Shown here: one piece after another, positions 44,148 to 53,179 of the stretch
How positions within the stretch are numbered: position 1 is the first letter of the stretch
Layout of the letters: every line of letters begins with the position of its first letter
NCBI GenBank assembly: GCA_947331495.1
Contig: CAMZOI010000001.1
Span: 186,001-250,000, forward strand
DNA length: 64,000 nt
Direction: 5' to 3'
DNA from: Erythrobacteraceae bacterium Alg239-R51
GTDB taxonomy: Bacteria; Pseudomonadota; Alphaproteobacteria; Sphingomonadales; Sphingomonadaceae
Program-made: the position numbers and the translations under genes
Notes under the pieces: model-generated
Seen by the model: only the letters and a program-made list of their open reading frames with translations
Database searches by the model: none
What the model was told of the DNA's origin: nothing

Positions 44148-44192
44148 AGCGAGTGTTCCTTTTGAGAAAATATATCTTGATTCCGCCGCCTA

Positions 44193-44888
44193 TCAATCAG
44201 GCAGGACGTACCGGATCGACTGGCTAACCGTAGAAGAGATAGGATCGCCAGCAGCGTTCAGAGCCGGGTTGTAACGGGCATAACGCTGCATACCCCGGCA
44301 GGCTGCATCGTCTAGCGAACTCGATCCGGAGCTTCCCGTGACCGAACAGGATGATACGCGTCCGTTGGCTCCGACCGTGATCCGCATGGTGACAGTCCCG
44401 GACTCGTCACGGCGGAGCGCACTCGAAGGATAGTCACCCTGGATCTGCGCGGCCCAACGACCCTGGTTCGCGGGCGAAGCCGAGCGAGCCTGCGAAGGCG
44501 GCGGCGGCGGCGGCGGCGGCGCGGGAGGTGGGGCTGGCCGAGCCGCAGGAGCCGGAGGCGGAATGCGCAGCGCCGGCGGTGCGGGCGGCGGAATCGTCGT
44601 CTGCGTGCGGATCGGCGGCGGATTGCTCGCGACATTGATCGGCGGCGGCGGCGCGACCGGCGGCGGCGGGGCCGTATCGGGCTGCGGTTCCGGTGGTGGC
44701 GGTTCGTCCTCCGGTTCCGGCGGCGGTGGTTCCTCGATATCGATCGTGGTTACGCGCTCGATCACCTGGGTTGCCGCCTCGTAGGCGAGACCGGTGATCA
44801 AAGCGTAACCTAAAGCGATATGGATGAGGGCAACAATGACGATCGCGACAATACGATTGCCGCTCATCTGTTGGTCAGCATATGCCAT
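44193..44888 (-). CDS. tonB: Energy transducer TonB
   Basis: TonB carries energy from the ExbBD proton channel to outer-membrane receptors. The 231-aa protein has an N-terminal anchor helix (IVAIVIVALIHIALGYALI near residues 13-31) with the His that interacts with ExbB-type motors. A long Glu/Pro then almost pure proline spacer (about residues 50-140) spans the periplasm. The TonB-C domain has GDYPSSALRRDESGTVTMRITVG near 150 and ends SIRYVLPD. It heads the leftward tonB-exbB-exbD-exbD operon; the gap upstream (44889-45251) should hold its promoter. Confidence 0.94.
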   Translation of the reverse strand: MAYADQQMSGNRIVAIVIVALIHIALGYALITGLAYEAATQVIERVTTIDIEEPPPPEPEDEPPPPEPQPDTAPPPPVAPPPPINVASNPPPIRTQTTIPPPAPPALRIPPPAPAARPAPPPAPPPPPPPPSQARSASPANQGRWAAQIQGDYPSSALRRDESGTVTMRITVGANGRVSSCSVTGSSGSSSLDDAACRGMQRYARYNPALNAAGDPISSTVSQSIRYVLPD

Positions 44889-45251
44889 TCGGTCGCTTCA
44901 CTCCATCAATCGCCCCGGCAATGCCGGAGCTAAGGGCTTTGCGGCCGACCCGTTTCCGGAGAATCGCGCCTGCCGCTTCCCGTTCATGTTCTTTCGTGCG
45001 CCCCATGAGCGGGGAAACACGATGCAGAAGATCCGAAGTTCCGGCTGGAAACCCCAAGACCTCTCCCCCGAACGCCGCTTTTGCGGCTGTCCGGACCCGA
45101 CGACCCTTTAGACAAGATACGCGGGCTTTCGCAAACGCTTTATCGGTTAACGGGTAATTCAGTAGCGGAAGCGGATGGAACCGGAAACTGCGGAGTGGAT
45201 TGGTTCAACCGAAGATTCTGTCTCCGCCTGCGATTGAGGATCGTACAGTCA
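44889..45251. other. Non-coding stretch between divergent tonB and a hypothetical gene
   Basis: In about 363 nt I see no convincing ORF or RNA gene. It holds small inverted repeats: CCGGC-AAT-GCCGG at 44915-44927 and GCCGC-TTTT-GCGGC at 45074-45087. It should contain both divergent promoters, but no clear sigma-70 pair or Fur/Irr-like site stands out to the eye. Open frames here are short and non-conserved-looking. Confidence 0.5.
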
Positions 45252-46103
45252 ATGATGCCTAGTTCGGTACTGAAGCCGCTGTTTCTGGCCACAACGCTTT
45301 GGCTGTGTCAGCCTGTCCAAGCGCAAGAATCTGCCGATGCAGCGTCGAGCATGACCTATGCCGACATGGTCGATCTTGCGGAAAGCGCACCGCTGGTCTT
45401 GCGGGCGACGATTTCGGACCAGGCTACTGTCGAGCCCGAACGCGCGCCCGGCCTCGCGCCGGGTTTTGCGCGCCTTTACATCGAGGCCGAAACCGCCGCG
45501 CTGATCGCAGGCAATTTCCCCATAGGACAGCAACTGCGGTATCTTGTCGACGTGCCGCTTACCGAAAAAGGCAAGGTGCCCAAGCTGAAAAAGCAGGATG
45601 TTCTGCTGTTTGCGCGTGCCGTGCCCGGCAAGGCATCCCAGATCCAGTTGGTCGAGCCTACTTCGCAGTTCACATACTCGCCCGCATTCGAAGCACGGTT
45701 GCGTCCGGTGCTGGCGGCACTGGTAGCGGCGGATGCGCCGCCCGTGGTTACCGGCGTCCGGGATGCGCTTGCCGTGAAAGGGACGCTGACCGGCGAATCG
45801 GAAACGCAGCTGTTTCTCGATACACGGAACGACGGCCCGGTTTCGGTAACGGTGATCCGGCGGCCGAACCAGCGGCCGATCTGGGGCGTATCCTGGACCG
45901 AGATCGTCGATCAGGCGGCTCGTCCGCCGCAACCGCAATCGCTGGCCTGGTACCGGCTGGCCTGCGCGCTTCCCGCAAGCCTTCCCGATGAAGCGAATAT
46001 TTCGCGCGACCCTGGGGCCCGGGCACTGGCGGCGGAGGATTATGCCTTCGTGGTCGCGCAGCTCGGCCCGTGTGAGCGAAGTAGGCAACCAAGCGCCAGC
46101 TAG
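45252..46103 (+). CDS. Hypothetical exported protein
   Basis: The 283-aa protein has a signal peptide (LKPLFLATTLWLCQPVQA, cleavage near residue 25). A mostly beta-predicted body follows, with MTYADMVDLAESAPLVLRATIS near residue 35 and LLFARAVPGKASQIQLVEP near 115; there is no catalytic motif that I recognise. It sits upstream of a thioesterase gene and hom in the same direction, with 58 nt to the next start. The start at 45252 (or 45255) is chosen for the signal peptide; the frame is open to 45081 without it. Function is unknown. Confidence 0.72.
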   Translation: MMPSSVLKPLFLATTLWLCQPVQAQESADAASSMTYADMVDLAESAPLVLRATISDQATVEPERAPGLAPGFARLYIEAETAALIAGNFPIGQQLRYLVDVPLTEKGKVPKLKKQDVLLFARAVPGKASQIQLVEPTSQFTYSPAFEARLRPVLAALVAADAPPVVTGVRDALAVKGTLTGESETQLFLDTRNDGPVSVTVIRRPNQRPIWGVSWTEIVDQAARPPQPQSLAWYRLACALPASLPDEANISRDPGARALAAEDYAFVVAQLGPCERSRQPSAS

Positions 46104-46161
46104 ACCGCCGACAAGACAAACTCGTTCCCCAAACATGTGGCCATGCGCTAGGCGGCGGAGC

Positions 46162-46578
46162 ATGGAACTGTTCCGTCACACTTTTCGCGTGCGCTATGCC
46201 GAAGTCGATCCGCAAGCGGTCGTCTTCAATTCGCGCTATCTCGAATATGCCGACCTTCTGGTATCCGAATTCTACCGCGATCGGCGCTCGCACGGCATGC
46301 CCGCCGATATCGAATTTCACGTGCGCCGTGCCGAACTTGACTATCTCGCGCCGATTCGGGCGGACGAACTGATCGAAGGTCGCCTCGCGGTTACCCGGAT
46401 CGGCAATTCCAGCGTTGAAAAGCTGATTGCTCTCCACGGAGCCGAGGACGGGTCGCTCAGGGCCGAAATCCGCCTCGTTGCAGTTCATGTCGACCTGCCA
46501 TCGGGCAAGCCCGAGCGGATTCCCGACGAGGTACGCACCGCATTCGGGCATGGCGAGGAGGGAGCCGACCATGGCTGA
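46162..46578 (+). CDS. Acyl-CoA thioesterase (4-hydroxybenzoyl-CoA thioesterase/YbgC-like)
   Basis: The 138-aa hot-dog-fold protein has VRYAEVDPQAVVFNSRYLEYADLL near residues 9-32 (the conserved Asp and Asn region of the 4HBT family) and LDYLAPIRADELIEG near 61. Small acyl-CoA thioesterases of this type act on short or medium acyl-CoA or ACP substrates, and some belong to the Tol-Pal cluster. Here it lies before hom and overlaps it by 8 nt, an arrangement with no obvious pathway link. ATG at 46162 with GGCGGCGGAG upstream is preferred. Confidence 0.85.
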   Translation: MELFRHTFRVRYAEVDPQAVVFNSRYLEYADLLVSEFYRDRRSHGMPADIEFHVRRAELDYLAPIRADELIEGRLAVTRIGNSSVEKLIALHGAEDGSLRAEIRLVAVHVDLPSGKPERIPDEVRTAFGHGEEGADHG

Positions 46579-47878
46579 ACCTCTTCGCGTGGCGCTTGCC
46601 GGACTGGGCACGGTCGGCACCGGTGTCATTCGCCTGCTCGAAACGAACCGCGCGATGGTCGAGGGCCGCGCCGGCCGTCCGATCGAGATCGTGGCAGTGA
46701 GCGCGCGCGACCGGGCGAGGGACCGCGGCGTCGATCTTTCCAGCTACGCCTGGGTCGATGACATGCAGGCCATGGCCGAGCGTGGCGATGTGAATGTGGT
46801 CGTGGAATTGGTCGGCGGGGCCGATGGCCCGGCATTGACGCTGGCTCGGGCCGCTCTGGATGCCGGCAAGGGCCTGATTACCGCGAACAAGGCCATGGTT
46901 GCCCATCATGGCCTGGCACTTGCCGAGCTTGCGGCATTGCATTCGGCACCGTTCAAGTTCGAGGCAGCTGTGGCTGGTGGCATTCCGGTGGTAAAAGGGA
47001 TTCGCGAGGGCGCCGCAGCCAATGCTCTCGACCGTATCTACGGCATCCTCAACGGAACGTGCAATTACATACTGTCCGAGATGGAACGGACCGGCGCCGA
47101 TTTCGACGACATGCTGCGCTCGGCCCAGGAGAAGGGCTATGCCGAGGCCGATCCGACTTTCGACGTCGAGGGGGTCGATGCGGCGCACAAGATTGCCATT
47201 CTGGCTGCCATCGGGTTCGGGGCGCGTATCGACTTCGAAGCTGTGGAGACCACTGGCATAGGAGAGGTTCGAGCCGCCGACATCACACAGGCCAAAACGC
47301 TGGGCTACGTGGTGCGTCTGGTCGGCGCGGCCCATCTCGAAGACGTTGGCGGCAGGCGGTCTATGTTGCAGCGCGTGCGCCCCTGCCTGGTCCCCCTCGG
47401 CCACCCCCTGGCGGCGGTGAAGGGTCCGACCAACGCGGTCGTGGCGGAGGGCAACTTTTCCGGACGATTGCTGTTTCAAGGCGCCGGCGCCGGAGAAGGG
47501 CCGACGGCCAGCGCAGTCGTTGCCGACCTTATCGACATTGCGCGCGGCGACCTGGGGCCACCGTTTTCGGTTTCCGTCGATGCGCTGGAGACGATTATGC
47601 AGGCCGATCCCGGCGAACGACAGGGACGGGACTATATTCGCTTCTCGGTCAACGATCGTCCCGGCGTTCTCGCAGAGATCACTGCGGCAATGCGCGACGC
47701 CGGCGTTTCGATCGAGAGCCTTATCCAACACGGGCGCGATCACGATGGGGGCGAAGTCCTGGTCGCCATGGTCACGCATGACGGGCCGGAGCGTTGTGTC
47801 ACGAAAGCGATCGACCTGCTCGACGGCTCGCCTAGCCTGACGGCTCCGCCTCTGGTGATGCCGATCCTGAAGGATTGA
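46571..47878 (+). CDS. hom: Homoserine dehydrogenase
   Basis: Hom reduces aspartate semialdehyde to homoserine on the way to threonine, methionine and isoleucine. The 435-aa protein has an N-terminal NAD(P) loop ALAGLGTVGTGVIRLL near residues 7-22, the substrate-binding ANKAMVAHHG near 102, GILNGTCNYILSEME near 157 and YAEADPTFDVEGVDAAHKIAIL broken over 186-207. A C-terminal ACT domain (FSVNDRPGVLAEITAAMRDAG near 358) implies feedback control by threonine. Its last 47 nt are overlapped on the opposite strand by the end of the next hypothetical gene. Confidence 0.95.
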   Translation: MAEPLRVALAGLGTVGTGVIRLLETNRAMVEGRAGRPIEIVAVSARDRARDRGVDLSSYAWVDDMQAMAERGDVNVVVELVGGADGPALTLARAALDAGKGLITANKAMVAHHGLALAELAALHSAPFKFEAAVAGGIPVVKGIREGAAANALDRIYGILNGTCNYILSEMERTGADFDDMLRSAQEKGYAEADPTFDVEGVDAAHKIAILAAIGFGARIDFEAVETTGIGEVRAADITQAKTLGYVVRLVGAAHLEDVGGRRSMLQRVRPCLVPLGHPLAAVKGPTNAVVAEGNFSGRLLFQGAGAGEGPTASAVVADLIDIARGDLGPPFSVSVDALETIMQADPGERQGRDYIRFSVNDRPGVLAEITAAMRDAGVSIESLIQHGRDHDGGEVLVAMVTHDGPERCVTKAIDLLDGSPSLTAPPLVMPILKD

Positions 47879-48410
47879 TATTTTCCGGTCCGGGCGCTGG
47901 ACGCGAATCGCCACCCGTAGCCGGTTCGCGAACAGGCTCGTCGATGCCGCGCGGTGCTAGTCCTTTTGCGATCCTATCAGCGTCCGATCCGGGCGGTGTC
48001 TCGGGCAGCGCATCGAAATCGACGATATAGGCCGGGGGCGGTGCGCGGCCGATCCGGAAGCATCCGACCGTTCGGGGATCGCAAGGCCGCGAAAAGACCG
48101 GGGCCTTCGGATCGCCCTTGTTCATCGTCGCTTCCGCGTAGCGCCGCTCGGATGCCTCGTCGTCGGAGTAGCGCAAGTCGCTCTGATCGCTCTGGCGACG
48201 ACATACCACGATTTCGCCCGAGATCGTGGCTGCCTCCTGTTCGTCGCTGCAATTCTCGAGCGATCGGTCGGCCTCCTCCGGACGAACCGTCAGGTCGATC
48301 CGCATCGGCGGCACGCCCTGCTGTGCTTCGAGTTCGTCCTGTCCGGTGGCAGGGCTGGCAAGCAACAGGGCCAACATGGCAGCCGAAACCTGTCGACGGT
48401 ATCTCGACAA
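47832..48410 (-). CDS. Hypothetical exported protein, overlapping the hom 3' end
   Basis: The 192-aa protein starts at a TTG (48410) preceded by GGAAGGGTGGGG, with a signal-like hydrophobic segment (AAMLALLLASPATGQ near residues 11-25). The body contains four cysteines, ISGEIVVCRR near residue 60 and RPCDPRTVGCFRIG near 105. It ends in APPPAYIVDFDALPETPPGSD and a disordered, Gly/Pro-rich tail. I recall similar exported proteins in Erythrobacteraceae, but cannot name a family. The convergent overlap with hom is 47 nt. An internal ATG at 48377 could also be the start. Confidence 0.66.
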   Translation of the reverse strand: MSRYRRQVSAAMLALLLASPATGQDELEAQQGVPPMRIDLTVRPEEADRSLENCSDEQEAATISGEIVVCRRQSDQSDLRYSDDEASERRYAEATMNKGDPKAPVFSRPCDPRTVGCFRIGRAPPPAYIVDFDALPETPPGSDADRIAKGLAPRGIDEPVREPATGGDSRPAPGPENINPSGSASPEAEPSG

Positions 48411-48499
48411 TGCCCCACCCTTCCGTTTATCGGCGCGGCGCAGACGAATTCGCAAGGCCACCCGGTGGCGCCAAACTCGCTTCAAGGACTGAACCGCAC

Positions 48500-49489
48500 A
48501 TGAACTCGCATACCAACGCTGCCTTGGCGGACAATCCGCTCGATCGGGTCCTCGTGCTCGAAATGGTCCGGGTGACCGAAGCGGCGGCGGTGGCCGCATC
48601 GAAGCTGATCGGGCGCGGCGACGAGAAGGCTGCCGATGCCGCCGCGGTGGAGGCAATGCGCAAGGCTTTCGACACTCTGGAAATCGACGGTAAGGTGGTG
48701 ATCGGCGAAGGCGAGCGGGATGAGGCGCCAATGCTGTTCATCGGCGAAAAGGTCGGCGGTGCGCCGGGCAAGGGTCCGAAGATCGACATCGCGCTCGACC
48801 CGCTTGAAGGCACGACAATTACCGCCAAGGCCGGGCCGAACGCGCTCGCTGTGCTGGCGGCATCGGCCGAAGGGTGCCTGCTAAATGCGCCCGATGTGTA
48901 TATGGACAAGCTCGCGGTCGGCCCGGGTTATCCGGAAGGGATCATCGATCTTGCAAAATCGCCCAGCGAGAACGTGCGCGCAGTGGCCAAGGCAAAGGGC
49001 GTGGAGCCATCGGACATCATCGTCTGCGTCCTCGATCGTCCGCGTCACGCCGATCTGGTTGCCGAACTGCGCGAGCTGGGTTGCGGCGTCGTGCTGATCG
49101 GTGATGGTGATGTCGCGGGCGTCATCGCGGTTACCGACGAGGATACGACGATCGACATGTACATGGGGCAGGGCGGCGCGCCCGAAGGCGTTCTGGCGGC
49201 GGCTGCGCTGCGTTGCGTGGGTGGCCAGTTCAACGGGCGTCTTGTTTTTCGCAACGATGACGAAAAGGCGCGCGCGGCGAAATGGGGCATCGAGGATCTC
49301 GACCGCATCTACAAGCGCGACGATCTGGTGAAGGGCGATTGCATATTCGCCGCCACCGGTGTGACCTCCGGTTCGCTGCTCGAAGGCGTCAAGTACCGGC
49401 GCGATGGAAAGATGACGACCGAAAGCGTGGTCATGCGCGCCAGTTCGGGCACCGTCCGCTGGATCAGGGGTGAGCACAAGGCGGCGTAG
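48500..49489 (+). CDS. glpX: Class II fructose-1,6-bisphosphatase
   Basis: GlpX hydrolyses fructose 1,6-bisphosphate in gluconeogenesis. The 329-aa protein has LEMVRVTEAAAVAASKLIGRGDEK near residues 21-44, the metal site GEGERDEAPML near 69-79, DIALDPLEGTTITAKAGPNAL near 95-115 and a substrate-binding GCDIIVC-like region VEPSDIIVCVLDRPRH near 170-185. It begins 90 nt after the start of the divergent hypothetical gene, so the two share a short promoter region. Confidence 0.96.
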   Translation: MNSHTNAALADNPLDRVLVLEMVRVTEAAAVAASKLIGRGDEKAADAAAVEAMRKAFDTLEIDGKVVIGEGERDEAPMLFIGEKVGGAPGKGPKIDIALDPLEGTTITAKAGPNALAVLAASAEGCLLNAPDVYMDKLAVGPGYPEGIIDLAKSPSENVRAVAKAKGVEPSDIIVCVLDRPRHADLVAELRELGCGVVLIGDGDVAGVIAVTDEDTTIDMYMGQGGAPEGVLAAAALRCVGGQFNGRLVFRNDDEKARAAKWGIEDLDRIYKRDDLVKGDCIFAATGVTSGSLLEGVKYRRDGKMTTESVVMRASSGTVRWIRGEHKAA

Positions 49490-49574
49490 ATCGCGCATAA
49501 CGTGCCTTGCGATGTTGCATATCCATGACTCTCGGCTAGGCGGAGCGCTCAGCCGCTAACGGGGATTCGCCAGC

Positions 49575-50510
49575 ATGAAGATCATGGCCGCCAACTCGAA
49601 CCTGCCGCTCGCCCGGGCGATCGCGGCCTATCTCGAGATGCCATTGGTCGATGCAGGCGTGCGACGCTTCGCCGACGAGGAAATCTTCGTGGAAATCCAC
49701 GAGAACGTGCGCGGCGAGGATCTGTTCGTGGTCCAGTCGACCAGCTATCCGGCGAACGACAATCTCATGGAATTGCTGATCTGCATCGATGCGCTGAAAC
49801 GCGCTTCAGCGCGGCGGATCACGGCCGTCGTTCCCTATTTCGGCTATGCCCGGCAGGACCGCAAACCCGGTCCGCGCACGCCGATCTCGGCCAAGCTGGT
49901 CGCCAACCTCATTACCGAAGCAGGGGCCGATCGCGTGCTGGCGGTGGATCTGCATGCAGGTCAGATCCAGGGGTTCTTCGATATCCCGACCGACAACCTC
50001 TACGCCGCGCCGGTCATGGCGGCGGACATTCAGGCCCGGTACGGCGATCAGGACCTGATGGTCGTTTCCCCCGACGTCGGCGGCGTTGTGCGCGCCCGGG
50101 CGCTGGCCAAGCGGCTCGACAACGCTCCGTTGGCCATCGTCGACAAACGCCGCGACCGCCCCGGCGAAAGCGAGGTCATGAACATTATCGGTGAGGTGAA
50201 GGGGCGGCATTGCATCCTGATCGACGACATCGTCGATTCGGGGGGCACGCTCTGCAATGCCGCGCAGGCCCTGCTCGACCAGGGTGCCGCGACCGTGGCA
50301 GCCTATATCACGCATGGCGTGCTGTCGGGCGGAGCGGTGGCGCGAGTGGACGGATCGGCGCTCAAGGAACTGGTCATAACCGATTCGATCCGGCCGACCG
50401 ACGCGGCACAGGATTCGGGCAAGATCCGTATCCTGACGATCGCCCCTCTCATCGGCGAGGCTGTTCGACGTATAGCGGATGAAAGCTCGGTCAGCTCTCT
50501 GTTCGATTGA
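49575..50510 (+). CDS. prs: Ribose-phosphate pyrophosphokinase
   Basis: Prs makes PRPP from ribose 5-phosphate and ATP, feeding nucleotide, histidine and tryptophan synthesis (and Apt, encoded at 32836). The 311-aa length is standard. It has [25 protein letters not shown] near residues 27-52, [20 protein letters not shown] near 91-110, [21 protein letters not shown] near 119-139 and the PRPP-binding [19 protein letters not shown] near 212-230. The stop lies within the 3' end of the convergent AraC gene (20-nt overlap). Confidence 0.97.
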   Translation: MKIMAANSNLPLARAIAAYLEMPLVDAGVRRFADEEIFVEIHENVRGEDLFVVQSTSYPANDNLMELLICIDALKRASARRITAVVPYFGYARQDRKPGPRTPISAKLVANLITEAGADRVLAVDLHAGQIQGFFDIPTDNLYAAPVMAADIQARYGDQDLMVVSPDVGGVVRARALAKRLDNAPLAIVDKRRDRPGESEVMNIIGEVKGRHCILIDDIVDSGGTLCNAAQALLDQGAATVAAYITHGVLSGGAVARVDGSALKELVITDSIRPTDAAQDSGKIRILTIAPLIGEAVRRIADESSVSSLFD

Positions 50511-51321
50511 CCGACGCCGGTTCGGTCTTCGGGTCGCGCCATGGTCGAGGGTCGTCATCCCCTAACTGAGCCAAGGCTTCCATCCGCCGCGATTGACGGA
50601 TTTCCATGGTAATCGTCAGCAACGGATGCGGTTCGTTGCGCAACATGCCGGGCGTTGCATCGAAAAACTGGCGCATCTCGCGGATCAGATGCGATTCATC
50701 GTAATAGCGAAGACGCATGGCCGATTCCTCGTCTTCATCGCCAAGGTCGAGCAGCGCCGCGGCCATGTCGAGGGCTCGCGCGCGACGCAGCGCGAATTTG
50801 GGCGTCACGCCCCAGTCCCGCTTGATGGTCCTTTCAAGCGTGCGACGCGTGATCGCATGTCGATCGGCAAAGGAATCGAGCGATCCTCCGGGGTCGGCGA
50901 AGCAGAACCGCTCGAACTTGCCCAGCAAGGGATGCGGTTCCTCGAGCCCGACAGCATGCAAGGCATCGAGAAGCTGGCTCTCGGCAGCGTGAAGCCAGTC
51001 GTCCGCCTCGGGCTGCGGATCGTAGCCCGGCAAGGGATCGGGACTGGCCGTGAAGGGGTCCGATCCGATGATACGATCGACTGTTTTTTCCTGCTGAGGA
51101 AGATCCAGGCCGAGCACGCCGCCCGGCGTGAAATTGATCGTGACCACGCGAAACGACCCGTGCGCAATCAATGGCATCATCTTTGTGCACGGCCCGAAAT
51201 ATAGTGCCAGACCGTCGTCTCCCGGCTCGTAAACGAACGATCCGTCGGCGGTCTTGGCACTCCAACTTCCGCCAAAGATAATGCGTAGTACGGGATGCTC
51301 GCTGAACGTGCCGCAGGCCAA
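50491..51321 (-). CDS. AraC family transcriptional regulator (start ambiguous)
   Basis: The 276-aa minimum has an N-terminal sensor-like half, with [16 protein letters not shown] near residue 13 and [13 protein letters not shown] near 39. A C-terminal AraC HTH follows ([19 protein letters not shown] near 156 and [20 protein letters not shown] near 204). The coding-looking frame continues upstream through DALEPWVARIGVTSVTIPEG to about 51540 with no ATG, GTG or TTG before TTG 51321. An ATT at 51516 has AAGGGAG 6 nt upstream, and a G5 run near 51480-51484 allows a one-base frameshift from an ATG at 51521. It is divergent from the hisN-like gene. Confidence 0.8.
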   Translation of the reverse strand: MACGTFSEHPVLRIIFGGSWSAKTADGSFVYEPGDDGLALYFGPCTKMMPLIAHGSFRVVTINFTPGGVLGLDLPQQEKTVDRIIGSDPFTASPDPLPGYDPQPEADDWLHAAESQLLDALHAVGLEEPHPLLGKFERFCFADPGGSLDSFADRHAITRRTLERTIKRDWGVTPKFALRRARALDMAAALLDLGDEDEESAMRLRYYDESHLIREMRQFFDATPGMLRNEPHPLLTITMEIRQSRRMEALAQLGDDDPRPWRDPKTEPASVNRTES

Positions 51322-51605
51322 GGCTTGCCCTTCGGGAATGGTAACCGACGTTACGCCGATGCGCGCGACCCACGGCTCGAGTGCGTCGCATGGAGCGCGG
51401 CTGTAAGCAAGCGGACCGCCGCCGTGGGTGGTTCCGGTCTTGGACCGGAGAACTCCGGCCAGGCGTTCGGATTCGGTCGCCCCCTGCGGACGCGCATCGC
51501 CGTTTCGAGCAGTAATTGCATTCTCCCTTCGATGCGACCCGAAGGGACCTCAATCAGCTCCGCCCGTGTTCTGTTGACCCGGAACGAATAAGCAGCAAAT
51601 GCACG

Positions 51606-52409
51606 ATGATGCCTCAAAGTTCCGATCTGAAGCTCGCCAATCGCCTCGCCGATGCCGCAGGCGATACGATCCGACCGCTGTTTCGCGGGGAGTGGGTCGA
51701 GGAACAGAAATCCGATCGTAGCTTCGTGACCGAAGCCGATCGCGCCGCCGAGGCGGCCATGCGCGCGATACTCGAGGCCGAGCGGCCAGATGACGGGATC
51801 ATCGGCGAGGAATACGGCACCCGGAACGAAGCATCGGCTAGGCAATGGGTGCTCGATCCGATCGACGGGACCACCAGTTTCATCGCCGGGCGCCCGATTT
51901 TCGGTACGCTTATCGCGCTGATGCAGGATGGCTGGCCGGTGCTTGGGATAATCGACCAGCCGATCGCGCGCGAACGCTGGGTCGGACAGATCGGCGAAGG
52001 AACGACATTCAACGGCAAATCAGCCCGCGTCGCGCCATGCCGCGACCTGTCCAGCGCGGTTCTCGCCACCACCACGCCTCACCAGTTTTCCGGTGGCGAT
52101 GTCGAAGCCTTCATGGGCGTCGCCAAGGCCGTGGCCGAACGCAAGATCGTCTATGGTGGCGATTGCTACAATTACGGACTGGTCGCGAGCGGCCACGTGG
52201 ATATCGTTGTCGAAGCGGACCTCAAACTGTACGATTTTGCCGCGCTCGTCCCGATTGTCGAAGGTGCGGGAGGCATCATGAGCGACTGGCAAGGCAATCC
52301 GCTCGATGCCGAAAGCGATGGCCGCGTCATTGCGCTTGGCGAGCCGGCGCGGCTGGACGATGTCCTCGAAGCGATGGGCGGATCGAGTGATGTCGTCCAT
52401 GACCACTAA
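51606..52409 (+). CDS. hisN: Histidinol-phosphatase/inositol monophosphatase family protein
   Basis: The 267-aa protein has IMPase-superfamily marks. IGEEYGTRNEASARQWVLDPIDGTTSFIAGRP (residues about 62-93 in pieces) contains the metal-binding Glu and DPIDGTTSFI. YGGDCYNYGLVASGHVDIV near 182-200 and YDFAALVPIVEGAGG near 210-224 hold the third Asp. GRPIFGTLI and GGDCYNYGLVASG are typical of the HisN-type histidinol-phosphatase that completes histidine synthesis in actinobacteria and alphaproteobacteria. Other phosphatase activities remain possible. Start ATG 51606 or 51609. It overlaps the next SDR by 20 nt. Confidence 0.82.
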   Translation: MMPQSSDLKLANRLADAAGDTIRPLFRGEWVEEQKSDRSFVTEADRAAEAAMRAILEAERPDDGIIGEEYGTRNEASARQWVLDPIDGTTSFIAGRPIFGTLIALMQDGWPVLGIIDQPIARERWVGQIGEGTTFNGKSARVAPCRDLSSAVLATTTPHQFSGGDVEAFMGVAKAVAERKIVYGGDCYNYGLVASGHVDIVVEADLKLYDFAALVPIVEGAGGIMSDWQGNPLDAESDGRVIALGEPARLDDVLEAMGGSSDVVHDH

Positions 52410-53178
52410 GGGACTGGAGTCTCCACGAACGATACTCGTGACCGGAGCCGGCAACGGCATAGGCCGCGCCACGCTGATGCATTTTCACGGAGCAGGCTGG
52501 CGGGTCATCGGGCTTGACCGCGACGCCGAGGCGCTGGCGGAATTGCGCGATACGTTGCCGCGCGAAATGGCGCTTCTCCTGACATGCGACGTCGGCAGGG
52601 AGGGCGAAGTCGCCCGTTCGTTCGAGCGCATCGGCGAATGGCTCGGCAACGCCGCGCTCGACTGCCTCGTCAACAATGCCGGGATAGCCGATCCCTATTG
52701 CGGTCCTCTGGAAGAACTCGCTCTGGCCGACTGGCAGGCGTGGATCGATGCCAGCCTGACCGCCGCCTTCCTTGTCAGCCGCGCAGCGGTGCCGCTCATG
52801 CGTCGAGCCGAAATGGCCAGTATTGTGAACATCTCTTCCACCAGGGCGGTGATGAGCGAGGCTGAGACCTTTGCCTACGCGGCGGCCAAGGGCGGGCTGG
52901 ACGCGCTGACCCATTCGATGGCGGTCACTCTGGGGCCCGCGATCCGCGTCAACGCGATCCGCCCTGGCTGGATCGAGACCGGACCCTGGCAGAAAAGCGG
53001 ATCGCGCTCGCATCCCGAGCACCGCGCCAAGGATCGCCAGCAACATCCAGCCGGACGGATCGGCAGGCCCGAGGATATTGCGCAGGCGGTGGCCTATTTG
53101 CACGAAGCCGGTTTCGTGACTGGCCAACATCTCGATATCGACGGCGGCATGACCGCGAAAATGATTTACGCCGGCTGA
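52390..53178 (+). CDS. SDR family oxidoreductase
   Basis: The 262-aa short-chain dehydrogenase has TGAGNGIGRATLMHF near residues 18-32, DCLVNNAGIADPYCGP near 92-107, the catalytic Ser in NISSTRAVMSEAE near 145, and the catalytic Tyr-Lys in FAYAAAKGGLDALT near 160-173 (YxxxK). RPGWIETGPWQK near 193 is the cofactor segment. Substrate is unknown. ATG at 52390 follows GGATCGAG; 52399 is the alternative. It overlaps the hisN-like gene by 20 nt and is followed after 1 nt by a second SDR, so the three form an operon. Confidence 0.86.
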   Translation: MSSMTTKGLESPRTILVTGAGNGIGRATLMHFHGAGWRVIGLDRDAEALAELRDTLPREMALLLTCDVGREGEVARSFERIGEWLGNAALDCLVNNAGIADPYCGPLEELALADWQAWIDASLTAAFLVSRAAVPLMRRAEMASIVNISSTRAVMSEAETFAYAAAKGGLDALTHSMAVTLGPAIRVNAIRPGWIETGPWQKSGSRSHPEHRAKDRQQHPAGRIGRPEDIAQAVAYLHEAGFVTGQHLDIDGGMTAKMIYAG

Positions 53179-53179
53179 C

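Noticed and set aside
44470-44790. Proline-codon tract in tonB as a tandem repeat or mobile element
   Set aside because: The repetition encodes the normal TonB periplasmic spacer and is not a DNA repeat unit.
45081-45251. Extension of the exported hypothetical upstream of 45252
   Set aside because: It would bury the clear signal peptide; probably non-coding.
46457-47914. 485-codon antisense frame across hom
   Set aside because: hom has complete catalytic and ACT motifs on the plus strand; the antisense translation is low-complexity His/Arg/Gln-rich.
47879-48499. Upstream extension of glpX to 47954
   Set aside because: It covers the antisense exported gene and lacks the GlpX N-terminus MNSHTNAALADNPLDRV.
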